Shown: piece after piece, positions 1 to 8,176 of the stretch
Position numbering within the stretch: position 1 is the first letter of the stretch
Layout: each line of letters starts with the position of its first letter
DNA from: Magnetovibrio sp.
GTDB lineage: Bacteria > Pseudomonadota > Alphaproteobacteria > Rhodospirillales > Magnetovibrionaceae
Reading direction: 5' to 3'
Length of the DNA stretch: 64,000 bases
Assembly (NCBI RefSeq): GCF_036568125.1
Contig: NZ_DATCTF010000004.1
Span: forward strand, 225,971-289,970
Notes under the pieces: generated by a model
The model's database searches: none
What the model saw: the letters and a program-made list of their open reading frames with translations, nothing else
What the model was told of the DNA's origin: nothing
Made by a program: the position numbers and the translations under genes

Positions 1-712
1 TGACCGGTCCCGAAATCAGCGTGACGCGCGCGCCAAGACGTTGCAGCGCCGCTGCGATGGCGTGGCCTTGCTTACCGCTGGAGCGATTGGCGATGTAGCG
101 CACCGGATCGATAGCTTCGAGTGTCGGGCCGCTGGTGACGATGGCGGAAAAGCCGTTCAGGGGCGCGGCGGCGTCGAAATGGGCATTCAGCGCCATCACG
201 ATATCCTCGGGCTCGGCCATGCGGCCTTCGCCCCACTCACCGCACGCCATCTCGCCTTCGTCGGGGCCGATCATCTTGACGCCGCGCATCTTCAGCAATT
301 CGACATTGGACCGTGTCGCGGCGTGTTCCCACATCCGCACGTTCATGGCGGGGGCGGCCAGTACCGGCTTGTCGGTGGCGAGCAACAGCGTGGTGGCGAG
401 ATTGTCGGCAAGACCGTGGGCCATCTTCGCCAAGGTGTTGGCCGTTGCAGGAGCGACCAGCACCACATCGGCTTCGCGAGAGAGGTTGATGTGGCCCATT
501 TCGTGTTCATCGGTCAGGGAAAACAAGTCGGTGTAGACTTTATCACCCGAAAGGCTCGCCAACGTCAGCGGCGTGACGAATTGCTCGGCACCTTTGGTCA
601 GCACGCAACGTACGCTGGCGCCAGCCTTGGTCAGTTGGCGCACAAGGTCCGGAGTCTTATAAGCGGCGATACCGCCCGTGACGATCAAAAGGATACGTTT
701 GGCGTTCAGCAC
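1..712 (-). CDS. coaBC: CoaBC phosphopantothenoylcysteine decarboxylase/synthetase, N-terminal part (cut by window edge)
   Basis: Bifunctional coenzyme A enzyme: the N-terminal flavoprotein (CoaC) decarboxylates phosphopantothenoylcysteine and the C-terminal CoaB domain makes it from phosphopantothenate and cysteine. Reading leftward from a GTG at 712, the protein begins with the flavin-binding segment LLIVTGGIAAYK, then VLVAPATANTLAKMA and the APAMNVRMWE stretch typical of CoaC, followed by the start of CoaB (VTSGPTLEAIDPVRYIANRSSGKQG). About 237 residues are visible and the rest lies left of base 1. The GTG start is chosen because an in-frame TAG lies nine codons upstream with no ATG between. 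The upstream spacer carries a perfect DnaA box. Family identity is firm; the exact start is less so. Confidence 0.93.
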   Translation of the reverse strand, partial: MLNAKRILLIVTGGIAAYKTPDLVRQLTKAGASVRCVLTKGAEQFVTPLTLASLSGDKVYTDLFSLTDEHEMGHINLSREADVVLVAPATANTLAKMAHGLADNLATTLLLATDKPVLAAPAMNVRMWEHAATRSNVELLKMRGVKMIGPDEGEMACGEWGEGRMAEPEDIVMALNAHFDAAAPLNGFSAIVTSGPTLEAIDPVRYIANRSSGKQGHAIAAALQRLGARVTLISGPV

Positions 713-758
713 GGCCTGGGGAATCCAAACTAAAGCTCTACGAATTACGAAAAATTGG

Positions 759-788
759 TGTGGATAAGTTAAAGGCCCATAACCCACA
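759..788. promoter_or_regulatory. DnaA box pair upstream of coaBC
   Basis: Bases 759-767 read TGTGGATAA, the exact complement of the consensus DnaA box TTATCCACA. Bases 780-788 read TAACCCACA, a 7 of 9 match in the opposite orientation. An AT-rich stretch follows (about 789-838), and a 13-base palindrome, GCTACA-C-TGTAGC, sits at 839-851. This is the coaBC-ubiB spacer. Binding by DnaA is inferred from the motif alone. Confidence 0.45.
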
Positions 789-856
789 GCGCAAGTGTTA
801 TTTAAAGGAAATTGCGTATATTGTGTGAAATTAGAATAGCTACACTGTAGCGCGCA

Positions 857-2392
857 TTAAAAGGCGGTAAGGCCCAATATCGCGGCACCAATGGCGACCA
901 GGACCACAGCCGGGGCAAACCAACCGTTGCGCTGGCGATTGCCGCGCAATTGCGCGACGGTGTCTGGATGCAGCTTGAGGCCGTGTTCGTCGAACTGGCT
1001 TAACGCGTTTTCAAGTCCTTTAACGACGGCAGGTAAGCGTTTCAGCACGTCGAGCGTTTGTTGCGCGGCTTCCTGCAGGCGCGCTTCGGGGCCGAGATTG
1101 GCGCGCATCCAGGCTTCGATCAGCGGCCGGGCGATCAGCCACATGTTGGCATCAGGCGCCAAGCGTCGACCCGTCCCTTCGGCCACCAGCATGGTTTTTT
1201 GCAGCAACAGCAATTGCGGCTGGGTTTCCATTTCGAAAACCTCGGTGATCTGGAACAATTGACCCAACAAACGAGCGATGGAGATTTCATTTTGCGGGCG
1301 GTCCAAGATCGGTTCGGCGATGGACCGGCACGCGTGGGTGAACTCTTCGATAGGTTGGTGTTTGGGGATCCAGCCCGCTTCAAAATGCACTTCGGCGGCG
1401 CGGCGGTAATCGCGGGTCAGAAACGACATCAACAATTCCGCCAGATGACGGCGCGAAGTGCGGTCAAGCCGCCCCATGATGCCGAAATCGACGATGGCTA
1501 TAGCGCCGTCCGGCAGCACGAAAAGGTTGCCGGGATGCATGTCGCCGTGGAAAAAGCCGTCGCGAAACGCTTGGTAAAAGAACGTCTCTGCGGTTTTGCG
1601 CAAAACCTCGTGGGGGTTGTGCCCTGCGGCTTTGATGGCGTCGATGTCGCCGAACGGGATACCGTAAACGCGCTGGGTGCACATGATGCGCTGGCCGGTG
1701 CGCAGCCAGTCGATGGACGGCACAAAGACGTTCCCGTCGCCGGCAAAGTTTTCGCGCATCTCATCGGCGGCGGCGGCCTCGAAGCGTAGATCCATTTCCA
1801 TTTCCACGGAACGCGCCAGCGTCGACACGGTTTCGACCGGTTTTAGGCGGCGCAATTCGGGACGGGCGCGTTGCAACAACCGCGCACCCCAAAAAAACAG
1901 CTCCAAATCGTTCTTGAACGCGTCTTCGATGCCGGGACGCAGGATTTTCACCGCGACTTCTTCACCATCGGTGGTGACAGCGAAATGCACCTGGGCGATG
2001 GACGCAGCGGCGATGGCCTCGTCGTCGAAATGGGAAAACAGATCATCGACAGGCCGACCGAATTCGGCCTCGATGGCGGCGCGAGCCTCGGCGCCGGAAA
2101 ATGGCGGCAGCTTGTCTTGCAGCTTGGACAAGTCGGCGGCCATTTCTTCACCCAACAGGTCCGAGCGGGTCGACAACATCTGACCGACCTTGATGAAGCT
2201 CGGGCCCATGTCTTGGAACGCACGCGCCAAGCGCTCGCCGGGACGGCCGGGCGCGCGACGGCTGGAGATCAACTTGGCGAACAGCACCACCCCGGGGGCG
2301 AGTTGCAGGCGTTCGAGAATGAACAGCGCATCGTGCCGCGCCAAGGTGCGCGCGATCGACAACAGACGAAGAATGTGACGGAGGGCTTGCAA
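857..2392 (-). CDS. ubiB: UbiB, ABC1-family atypical kinase for ubiquinone synthesis
   Basis: UbiB belongs to the ABC1/ADCK/UbiB atypical protein-kinase-like family and is needed for ubiquinone synthesis, probably as an ATPase that helps the membrane-bound Ubi enzymes. Visible hallmarks are the KxGQ motif (K68-Q71, in FIKVGQML), the alanine-rich loop AAASIAQVH near residues 128-136 that replaces the kinase glycine loop, lysine 149 in VAVK, HGDMHPGN at 282-289 and DFG at 302-304. The last 20 or so residues form a hydrophobic helix, matching the usual C-terminal membrane anchor. At 511 residues the length is normal. The start is TTG at 2392, 12 bases after the ubiE stop, so the two genes are very likely cotranscribed leftward. 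Confidence 0.93.
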   Translation of the reverse strand: MQALRHILRLLSIARTLARHDALFILERLQLAPGVVLFAKLISSRRAPGRPGERLARAFQDMGPSFIKVGQMLSTRSDLLGEEMAADLSKLQDKLPPFSGAEARAAIEAEFGRPVDDLFSHFDDEAIAAASIAQVHFAVTTDGEEVAVKILRPGIEDAFKNDLELFFWGARLLQRARPELRRLKPVETVSTLARSVEMEMDLRFEAAAADEMRENFAGDGNVFVPSIDWLRTGQRIMCTQRVYGIPFGDIDAIKAAGHNPHEVLRKTAETFFYQAFRDGFFHGDMHPGNLFVLPDGAIAIVDFGIMGRLDRTSRRHLAELLMSFLTRDYRRAAEVHFEAGWIPKHQPIEEFTHACRSIAEPILDRPQNEISIARLLGQLFQITEVFEMETQPQLLLLQKTMLVAEGTGRRLAPDANMWLIARPLIEAWMRANLGPEARLQEAAQQTLDVLKRLPAVVKGLENALSQFDEHGLKLHPDTVAQLRGNRQRNGWFAPAVVLVAIGAAILGLTAF

Positions 2393-2404
2393 CGGTCTAC
2401 TCGC

Positions 2405-3205
2405 TTAGGTGCGCCATGCGCTGTGAATGCAGGCGATACCGCCGGTCAGGTTTTCGTAATTGACCACGTCCAGCCCGGCATCCTCGATCATCGCCTTGAA
2501 GGTTTCCTGATCGGGGAAGCGGCGAATGGATTCGGCCAGATACTGGTAAGAATCGCGATCATCCGCCACCACTTCGCCGATTTTCGGCAACAGCGAAAAC
2601 GAATAGGTGTCGTAAATCGCGCCGAGACCGGGAGCCACAACCTTGGAAAATTCCAAACACAAAAAATGTCCGCCGGGCTTGAGCACGCGGCGCGCTTCGC
2701 GCAGGGCGCGGTCGATGTGGGTGACGTTGCGGATACAGAACGCGATGGTATAGGCGTCAAACGTGGCGTCTTCGAACGGCAGTTCTTCGGCGTTGCCTTG
2801 CATCCACTGAATGCCGGTCAGCGATCCGCGGTCGATGGCGCGGTCGCGCCCGACTTGCAGCATTTCGTCGTTGATGTCGAACACCGTGACATCGTCGCCG
2901 CCGGCATCGAGATACTTGAACGCGATGTCGCCGGTTCCGCCGCCGACGTCGAGCAGCTTTTGCCCAGCGTGGGGACGCAGCTTTTCGATCAAGCGGTTCT
3001 TCCACAGGCGGTGCACGCCCATGCTCATCAAATCGTTCATCAAGTCGTACTTGGACGCGACGTTGTTGAAAACGCCGCGGACCATTTCGACCTTGTCCTC
3101 TTCACGCACGGTCTTGTAACCGAAGTGCGTGGTGGACTCGCCCGGCTGAATGGCTTCGGGCTGGATGATTTCGGGTTCGGGTGTTTTTTGTGTATTGGTG
3201 CTCAT
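2405..3205 (-). CDS. ubiE: UbiE C-methyltransferase (ubiquinone/menaquinone)
   Basis: SAM-dependent methyltransferase acting on the benzoquinol ring (2-polyprenyl-6-methoxy-1,4-benzoquinol to its methylated product). The N-terminal UbiE signature FGYKTVREEDKVEMV and the segment KYDLMNDLMSMGVHRLWK are present, followed by SAM-binding motif I (LLDVGGGTGDIAFKYL), an acidic motif II (VTVFDINDEML) and a CIRNVTH segment characteristic of UbiE. The ATG at 3205 gives 266 residues; a second ATG at 3217 in the same frame is possible. The gene leads a leftward ubiE-ubiB pair and is divergent from mutM across a 59-base spacer that contains an inverted repeat. Confidence 0.95.
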   Translation of the reverse strand: MSTNTQKTPEPEIIQPEAIQPGESTTHFGYKTVREEDKVEMVRGVFNNVASKYDLMNDLMSMGVHRLWKNRLIEKLRPHAGQKLLDVGGGTGDIAFKYLDAGGDDVTVFDINDEMLQVGRDRAIDRGSLTGIQWMQGNAEELPFEDATFDAYTIAFCIRNVTHIDRALREARRVLKPGGHFLCLEFSKVVAPGLGAIYDTYSFSLLPKIGEVVADDRDSYQYLAESIRRFPDQETFKAMIEDAGLDVVNYENLTGGIACIHSAWRT

Positions 3206-3213
3206 GCGCGGAA

Positions 3214-3229
3214 CCATATACCTATATGG
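3214..3229. promoter_or_regulatory. Inverted repeat between ubiE and mutM
   Basis: CCATATA (3214-3220) and TATATGG (3223-3229) are perfect inverted arms separated by two bases, lying in the divergent spacer just upstream of the ubiE start. It could be an operator or part of overlapping promoters. No regulator can be named. Confidence 0.3.
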
Positions 3230-3264
3230 CTTTGTAAAAAAGCCTCAAGGTGATAGTGAGAAGC

Positions 3265-4110
3265 ATGCCTGAGCTGCCCGAAGTCGAAACCGTTCGCCGT
3301 GGACTGGCCCCCGTGATGGAAGGGGCCGTTTTCGCGCGCGTTCAGCTACGCCGGGCGGACTTGCGCATCCCGTTTCCCAAGGACTTCATCCAACGCCTGG
3401 AAGGCGCGTCGATCGTCACGGTGGGGCGGCGATCCAAATACCTTCTTATACAGACGCAAAAAGATACGTTGATTTGGCACCTCGGCATGTCGGGCCAGGT
3501 GCGCATCTACGCCCCCGGCGATACGGTCGCACCGGTGGGCAAGCACGACCATGTGCAGTTCGACCTGAACACCGGCGCGCATATCGTTTTCACCGACCCG
3601 CGCCGCTTTGGTTTGATGGATCTGTGCGCCACCGATGCGCTCGCCGATCATCGGCTGATCCGATCCATCGGGCCGGAACCGCTGGGCAACGCCTTTTCCG
3701 GCCCGGTCTTGGCGCAGGCGCTGAAAGGAAAGCGCGTGGCGATCAAGCAAGCCATCATGGATGCCCGGGTGGTGTGCGGGGTCGGCAACATCTATGCGTC
3801 GGAAAGTTTGTATCGCGCCGGCATTTCGCCCAAGCGCGCCGCGGGCACGGTCCAGGGCGGGCGGGCGGAAAAGCTCGCGACCGCGATCAAGGCCATTTTG
3901 AACGAAGCCATCCAGGCCGGTGGCTCGACCTTGAAAGATCATCGCACCACCGACGGCGGTCTGGGATATTTTCAACACAATTTCGCGGTATACGACCGTG
4001 CGGGCCAGGCGTGTCCGGGATGCGATTGTGATGTTTCAAAGACAGGGGGCATTCAGCGCTTGGAACAAGGCGGGCGCTCCACCTATTATTGTCCGCGCAA
4101 ACAACGCTAG
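3265..4110 (+). CDS. mutM: MutM formamidopyrimidine-DNA glycosylase
   Basis: Base-excision repair glycosylase/AP lyase that removes 8-oxoguanine and formamidopyrimidines. The start at 3265 is set by chemistry: the mature enzyme uses the proline after the initiator Met as nucleophile, and the protein from here begins MPELPEVETVRRGL. The catalytic Glu is in PELPE, the lysine of HLGMSGQ follows, and the helix-two-turn-helix contains VVCGVGNIYASE. The C-terminal zinc finger is unusual: it reads CPGCDCD and later YYCPRKQR, so the usual fourth cysteine of a CPxCQ ending is replaced by lysine, while an extra cysteine is present in CDC. Length 281 residues, near the family norm of about 270-295. Confidence 0.95.
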   Translation: MPELPEVETVRRGLAPVMEGAVFARVQLRRADLRIPFPKDFIQRLEGASIVTVGRRSKYLLIQTQKDTLIWHLGMSGQVRIYAPGDTVAPVGKHDHVQFDLNTGAHIVFTDPRRFGLMDLCATDALADHRLIRSIGPEPLGNAFSGPVLAQALKGKRVAIKQAIMDARVVCGVGNIYASESLYRAGISPKRAAGTVQGGRAEKLATAIKAILNEAIQAGGSTLKDHRTTDGGLGYFQHNFAVYDRAGQACPGCDCDVSKTGGIQRLEQGGRSTYYCPRKQR

Positions 4111-4150
4111 GATCCGGATCCTGTCTCAAGGCGCGTAAGGTAGGCTATAA

Positions 4151-4516
4151 ATGCGATCGACGATTTTTTCTTTGGCTGCGGTGGTTGCGGTTGTGCTGGC
4201 GGTGTCCAGCCACGCCGCCGAACAATCACGCTTTTCCAGCGTTATCGACGACTTGCCGCTGATGGACCAGATGGTCGAAGCCGACGACGGCATGACCTTC
4301 ACCACGCCCGCCGGGCGCATCGCCAACGTCGAGGCGACCACGACGCTCAGTCGTAAAGAGGTGCTGGACTTTTACGCCGCGACCTTGCCGCAGTTGGGTT
4401 GGACCAAAACCGCCGCCGCGACGTTCGTGCGCGAAGGCGAAATGCTCAACGTGACGTTTGAACAAACCGGATCGGCGATGACCGTGCGCTTCGCCATTTT
4501 GCCCTCCAAAAATTAA
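4151..4516 (+). CDS. Small exported protein of unknown function
   Basis: 121 residues with a clear signal peptide (MRSTIFSLAAVVAVVLAVSS followed by HAA, cleavage probably after residue 22). The mature part is about 100 residues, with a pattern (DGMTFTTPAGRI, LSRKEVLDFYAATLPQLGWT, LNVTFEQ) suggesting a small alpha/beta domain with a helix that ends in LGW. I do not recognise a named family. An AAGG ribosome site lies upstream of the ATG. Its stop overlaps a possible upstream ATG of the enoyl-CoA hydratase gene, so the two are probably cotranscribed. Confidence 0.75.
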   Translation: MRSTIFSLAAVVAVVLAVSSHAAEQSRFSSVIDDLPLMDQMVEADDGMTFTTPAGRIANVEATTTLSRKEVLDFYAATLPQLGWTKTAAATFVREGEMLNVTFEQTGSAMTVRFAILPSKN

Positions 4517-4542
4517 TGCCCCCTCAAACCGGAGTTTCATGC

Positions 4543-5319
4543 ATGACCTTCGAAAACATCCTCACGGAGGTTAAGGACAACATTGCCGTCATCACCTTCA
4601 ACCGTCCCGAAGCCCTGAACGCGCTGAACGCCAAAATGGTCGGTGAAATGGGCCGGGCCCTGGATCAGTTCGAAGCCGACGACAATGTCCATGTCATCGT
4701 TCTGACCGGATCGGAAAAGGCTTTCGCGGCGGGCGCGGACATCAAAGAGATGGCGAACAAGACCTTTAACGACGCTTATCTTGGTGATTTCATCTCCGGC
4801 CCGTGGGAACGCATCGACAGCTGTCACAAGCCGGTGATCGCAGCGGTGTCGGGCTTTGCGCTCGGCGGCGGGTGCGAGATGGCGATGATGTGCGATCTGA
4901 TCGTGGCGTCGGAAACGGCCAAATTCGGCCAGCCGGAAATCACCCTCGGCATCGTTCCGGGTATCGGCGGTACCCAGCGGCTGACCCGTGCGGTGGGCAA
5001 GGCCAAGGCCATGGACATGGTGCTGACCGGGCGCATGATGGATGCCCGCGAGGCCGAGTCTTCGGGCCTGGTGGCGCGGGTGGTGGAAAAAGACAAGCTG
5101 ATGGACGAAGCCATGGCCATGGCCAAAACCATCGCAAGCTTCTCGCGTTCGACCGTGATGATGGCCAAGGAATCCGTCAAACGCTCGTTCGAGACCACCC
5201 TGAGCGAAGGCGTGCGGTTCGAGCGACGCTTGTTCCACGCGTGCTTCGCCACCTATGACCAAAAGGAAGGCATGGCGGCATTTATCGAAAAGCGAAAGCC
5301 GAAATTCGAAAACCGCTGA
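4543..5319 (+). CDS. Enoyl-CoA hydratase (crotonase family)
   Basis: Crotonase-fold enzyme, most like short-chain enoyl-CoA hydratase of fatty-acid beta-oxidation, adding water across the 2,3 double bond of enoyl-CoA. Seen are the start MTFENILTEVKDNIAVITFNRPEALNAL (shown here as contiguous text only in part: TFNRPEALNAL), the oxyanion-hole segment FAAGADIKEM, the catalytic Glu in LGGGCEMAMMCD and the second Glu in PEITLGIVPGIGGTQRL. Start at 4543 follows a GGAG-like site and gives 258 residues, the standard length. A weaker in-frame ATG at 4516 exists. The mutM-hypothetical-hydratase-rpsT order precedes dnaA. Confidence 0.92.
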   Translation: MTFENILTEVKDNIAVITFNRPEALNALNAKMVGEMGRALDQFEADDNVHVIVLTGSEKAFAAGADIKEMANKTFNDAYLGDFISGPWERIDSCHKPVIAAVSGFALGGGCEMAMMCDLIVASETAKFGQPEITLGIVPGIGGTQRLTRAVGKAKAMDMVLTGRMMDAREAESSGLVARVVEKDKLMDEAMAMAKTIASFSRSTVMMAKESVKRSFETTLSEGVRFERRLFHACFATYDQKEGMAAFIEKRKPKFENR

Positions 5320-5384
5320 ACCGGGCGTTGGATGCCCGGGGTTTACAGGAATGAAAAAGGCCTCAAAAACAGCTTCAATGGGGC

Positions 5385-5413
5385 TTGACGGGTGCGGCGG
5401 AGCCCTCTATAAA
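5385..5413 (+). promoter_or_regulatory. Sigma-70 type promoter of rpsT
   Basis: TTGACG (5385-5390) and TATAAA (5408-5413) are separated by exactly 17 bases and lie 47 bases upstream of the rpsT ATG. This is the best housekeeping promoter match I found in the window. Confidence 0.75.
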
Positions 5414-5459
5414 CCGCGCTTCCGTTCGAACATGCGTTCAACGCAAAGGTTTTAAAAAA

Positions 5460-5723
5460 ATGGCAAATCACAAGTCCGCTAAAAAGCGTATCCGTCAAAC
5501 CATCCGTCGTGCCGACGTTAACGGCGCGCGTCGTTCCAGCGTCCGCACCGCCATCAAGGCTGTGGAAAGCGCCATCGCAGCCGGCGACAAGCCTGCCGCC
5601 GAAGCCGCTTTGAAGGCCGCCGAACCGACCATGATGCGCGGCGCCCAATTGGGCGTGTTCCACAAGAACACCGTCGCACGCAAGGTTTCGCGTCTCAGCG
5701 CAGGCATCAAAGCCCTCGCCTAA
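5460..5723 (+). CDS. rpsT: 30S ribosomal protein S20
   Basis: Binds 16S rRNA in the small subunit. The protein begins [20 protein letters not shown], then [16 protein letters not shown], an alanine-rich middle ([18 protein letters not shown]) and ends with [19 protein letters not shown], the usual S20 pattern. It is 87 residues and strongly basic. Start at 5460 is set by homology; the reading frame is open further upstream but that part overlaps the promoter. It has its own strong promoter and a terminator downstream, so it is likely monocistronic. Confidence 0.97.
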   Translation: MANHKSAKKRIRQTIRRADVNGARRSSVRTAIKAVESAIAAGDKPAAEAALKAAEPTMMRGAQLGVFHKNTVARKVSRLSAGIKALA

Positions 5724-5790
5724 GTCCGCGACCTGAGGCGTTCGCCTCGCGCTATATCTTTTGCCGGACTTCGGTCCGCGCACGCAATTT

Positions 5791-5828
5791 AAGCCGCACG
5801 TCTGCCTGTCGGATGTGCGGCTTTTTTG
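5791..5828 (+). terminator. rpsT: Rho-independent terminator of rpsT
   Basis: AAGCCGCAC (5791-5799) pairs perfectly with GTGCGGCTT (5815-5823) across a 15-base loop, and the 3' arm runs into six T residues. Two smaller hairpins precede it: GAGGCG/CGCCTC at 5735-5748 and CGGAC-TTCG-GTCCG at 5765-5778, the latter with a stable TTCG loop. Confidence 0.85.
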
Positions 5829-6655
5829 TGCTCGACATGAGCCGTCCGGATCTTTCGTTCGGCGTGCCGCTAACGTGTGAAAAGACGAACGCCGCATCGA
5901 GTCATACGCGGTGATTTTGTGAATAGTCCAAGTATAGTAAAAGTCTTCGCGGCTGTGTAGTCCGAACGTCCTAAGTCAATTGGTCAGCGCCAGCATATGG
6001 GGTGCATCTGGGTGGTTTGGTCCATATGTTGTGGGTTCAGAGGTGATTCCGCCACAAGGCGATTTTTCCTCAATTTACCGCAGTTTTCCACTCCCTGTGG
6101 ATAGCGTGGATGGATTCCCGGGCGGTCTTTGAGTCAAGTTAATTTTTTTGCCTGTTCCCCTTTCGGTCTTGTTGAAACGTGCTCGAGAGGTCTCTAGTAT
6201 CACACCTCGTCAACAGGGCGGGCAGACCCTGGTTCAGTAAATCTGGAAGTAGTTGATTGAAAAGAGGAATGAGGTTTCTTTGACTGTAAAACTCTTGCGG
6301 TCTGTAACTGACAAGGGAAAATCCAGAATTACTTAAGCACTGAAGTAATTGACCCCCTGATACAAAATAAAAAAATATATGCTCTTGAGCCTGTTTAAGG
6401 GCCAGTTCGGCGTTTCAGTTCCGATGTTCATCGGGTGCCGGCGGGGAAGAAACGTACTATTTTGAGGCGCCTAGTAAAAATGATGAAAAGTGAATCGTTG
6501 TCCGTAACATCGGCGTGTCCTGGGGGCGCGAATGCTGTCGGCACAGGGGCCGGGGCGCAAGAACGCCCGTTCCTAAGTTTGCACCGGGTCTGGACGAAAA
6601 CCTCCGAGCCTCAAAATGATCAGTTGTTTTTGACCCAAGGCGGGGGAATTTATCG
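5829..6655. other. Non-coding rpsT-dnaA spacer, dnaA control region and possible origin
   Basis: About 830 bases with no supportable gene. It contains an inverted pair of weak DnaA boxes, TTTTCCACT (6084-6092, 7 of 9) and TGTGGATAG (6096-6104, 8 of 9 to the complement), an AT-rich run around 6361-6380, and possible -35 elements TTGACT at 6280 and TTGACC at 6349. The region is too poor in consensus DnaA boxes to call an origin with confidence; promoters of dnaA are the safer reading. Confidence 0.4.
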
Positions 6656-8176
6656 ATGACCGGGGGGAACCTTGACGCTCAGGTGACGGCGCAGTGGGAT
6701 GATGTGCTGAGCAGCCTGCGTGATGAAATCGGCGAAGCCGCGTTTCAGAGTTGGCTGAAACCGATGACCGTGCGCGAAGTGAGCGACGGCTTGGTGCGCA
6801 TTTCCGTGCCGACGCGTTTCATGAAAGATTGGGTCGTTGCCCATTACGTCGACCGGTTGGGCGAGCTGTGGAGCTCGATCAACACCGAAGTCCGTGATGT
6901 GGACGTATTCGTTCAAGCTGATTACGGCCAATCCGATCTCGCCAAGTCAGACGAAAAAGCCAAAGCCGCGAAGTTGGCGTTGGATAAATCCGTTTCTGCG
7001 TCGCGGACCGGTTCCGTGCCGACCGGGTTGTCGAGCGCTCGCCAGGGTGCCCGGCAAAACCCCAGCGTCAGCGCCGGCATGCCGATGGCCCCGTCCCATA
7101 TGGAGCCCGCGCAACTGGCCAACGTGCGCCCGGCCAACGACACCGCGTTGGAAATCAGCGCACCGTTGGACCCGCGTTACACGTTCAACAATTTTGTCGT
7201 CGGTAAACCCAACGAGTTCGCTTATGCCGCCGCCAAGCGTATCGCCGAAAGCCCGACGGCCCAGTTCAATCCGCTGTTTCTTTATGGCGGCGTGGGGCTT
7301 GGCAAGACTCACCTGATGCACGCGATTGCGTGGAACATCCGCGAAGTCGACCCCAACCGCACCGTCATCTACATGTCGGCGGAAAAATTCATGTATCGGT
7401 TCATCCGCGCCTTGCGCGAACAGAACACGGTGGATTTTAAGGAACAGTTCCGCAACGTCGATGTGTTGATGATCGACGACGTGCAGTTCATTTCCGGCAA
7501 AGATTCGACCCAGGAAGAATTCTTCCACACCTTCAATGCGCTGGTCGACCAAGGTCGGCAGATCGTGATTTCCGCGGACAAGTCGCCGTCGGATCTGGAA
7601 GGCATGGAAGAGCGCTTGAAGTCGCGCCTCAACTGCGGCCTGGTCGCCGACATTCACGCGACCACGTATGAACTGCGCCTCGGTATCTTGCAGACCAAGG
7701 CGGAGCGCATGGGCGTCGATGTGCCGCTCAAGGTGATGGAATTCTTGGCCCACAAGATCACCTCGAACGTGCGCGAGCTCGAAGGCGCGCTCAACCGTGT
7801 CGCCGCGCATGCCTCGTTGGTGGGCCGCGACATCACCGTGGAAACCGCCCAGGACGTCCTGCACGACCTGATTCGCGCCCACGACCGCCGCGTGACCATC
7901 GAAGAAATCCAAAAGAAGGTCGCCGCGCACTTCAACATCCGCACCTCCGACATGCATTCGGCGCGCCGCGCGCGCTCGGTCGCGCGTCCCCGTCAGGTGG
8001 CGATGTATCTGGCGAAGCAGCTGACCTCGCGCTCGTTGCCGGAAATCGGCCGCAAGTTCGGCGGTCGCGACCACACCACCGTGATGCATGCGGTGAAAAA
8101 GGTCGAGGAGCTGCGCGAACGCGACGCCACCTTCGCCGAAGACGTCGAACTGCTGCGGCGCATGCTGGAAGGCTGA
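6656..8176 (+). CDS. dnaA: Chromosomal replication initiator DnaA
   Basis: AAA+ ATPase that binds DnaA boxes and opens the origin. Domain I is at the N-terminus (QWDDVLSSLRDEIGEAAFQSWL), followed by a long variable linker (roughly residues 95-165) rich in Ser, Ala and Pro. The ATPase domain begins with YTFNNFVVGKPNEFAYAA, with Walker A GGVGLGKTH near residue 211 and Walker B MIDDVQF near 272. The C-terminal helix-turn-helix carries the DnaA signature GRDHTTVMHAVKKV near residue 470. At 506 residues it is in the usual range. The ATG at 6656 follows a purine-rich AAGGCGGGGG. A weak hairpin follows the stop. Confidence 0.97.
   Translation: MTGGNLDAQVTAQWDDVLSSLRDEIGEAAFQSWLKPMTVREVSDGLVRISVPTRFMKDWVVAHYVDRLGELWSSINTEVRDVDVFVQADYGQSDLAKSDEKAKAAKLALDKSVSASRTGSVPTGLSSARQGARQNPSVSAGMPMAPSHMEPAQLANVRPANDTALEISAPLDPRYTFNNFVVGKPNEFAYAAAKRIAESPTAQFNPLFLYGGVGLGKTHLMHAIAWNIREVDPNRTVIYMSAEKFMYRFIRALREQNTVDFKEQFRNVDVLMIDDVQFISGKDSTQEEFFHTFNALVDQGRQIVISADKSPSDLEGMEERLKSRLNCGLVADIHATTYELRLGILQTKAERMGVDVPLKVMEFLAHKITSNVRELEGALNRVAAHASLVGRDITVETAQDVLHDLIRAHDRRVTIEEIQKKVAAHFNIRTSDMHSARRARSVARPRQVAMYLAKQLTSRSLPEIGRKFGGRDHTTVMHAVKKVEELRERDATFAEDVELLRRMLEG

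Noticed and set aside
1871..3253. A 460-codon plus-strand frame across ubiB and ubiE
   Set aside because: Spans two firmly identified genes on the other strand; composition is typical of an antisense shadow.
6435..6659. A 74-codon frame just upstream of dnaA
   Set aside because: Starts with GTG without a ribosome site, overlaps the dnaA start, and has no recognised motif; more likely dnaA leader.
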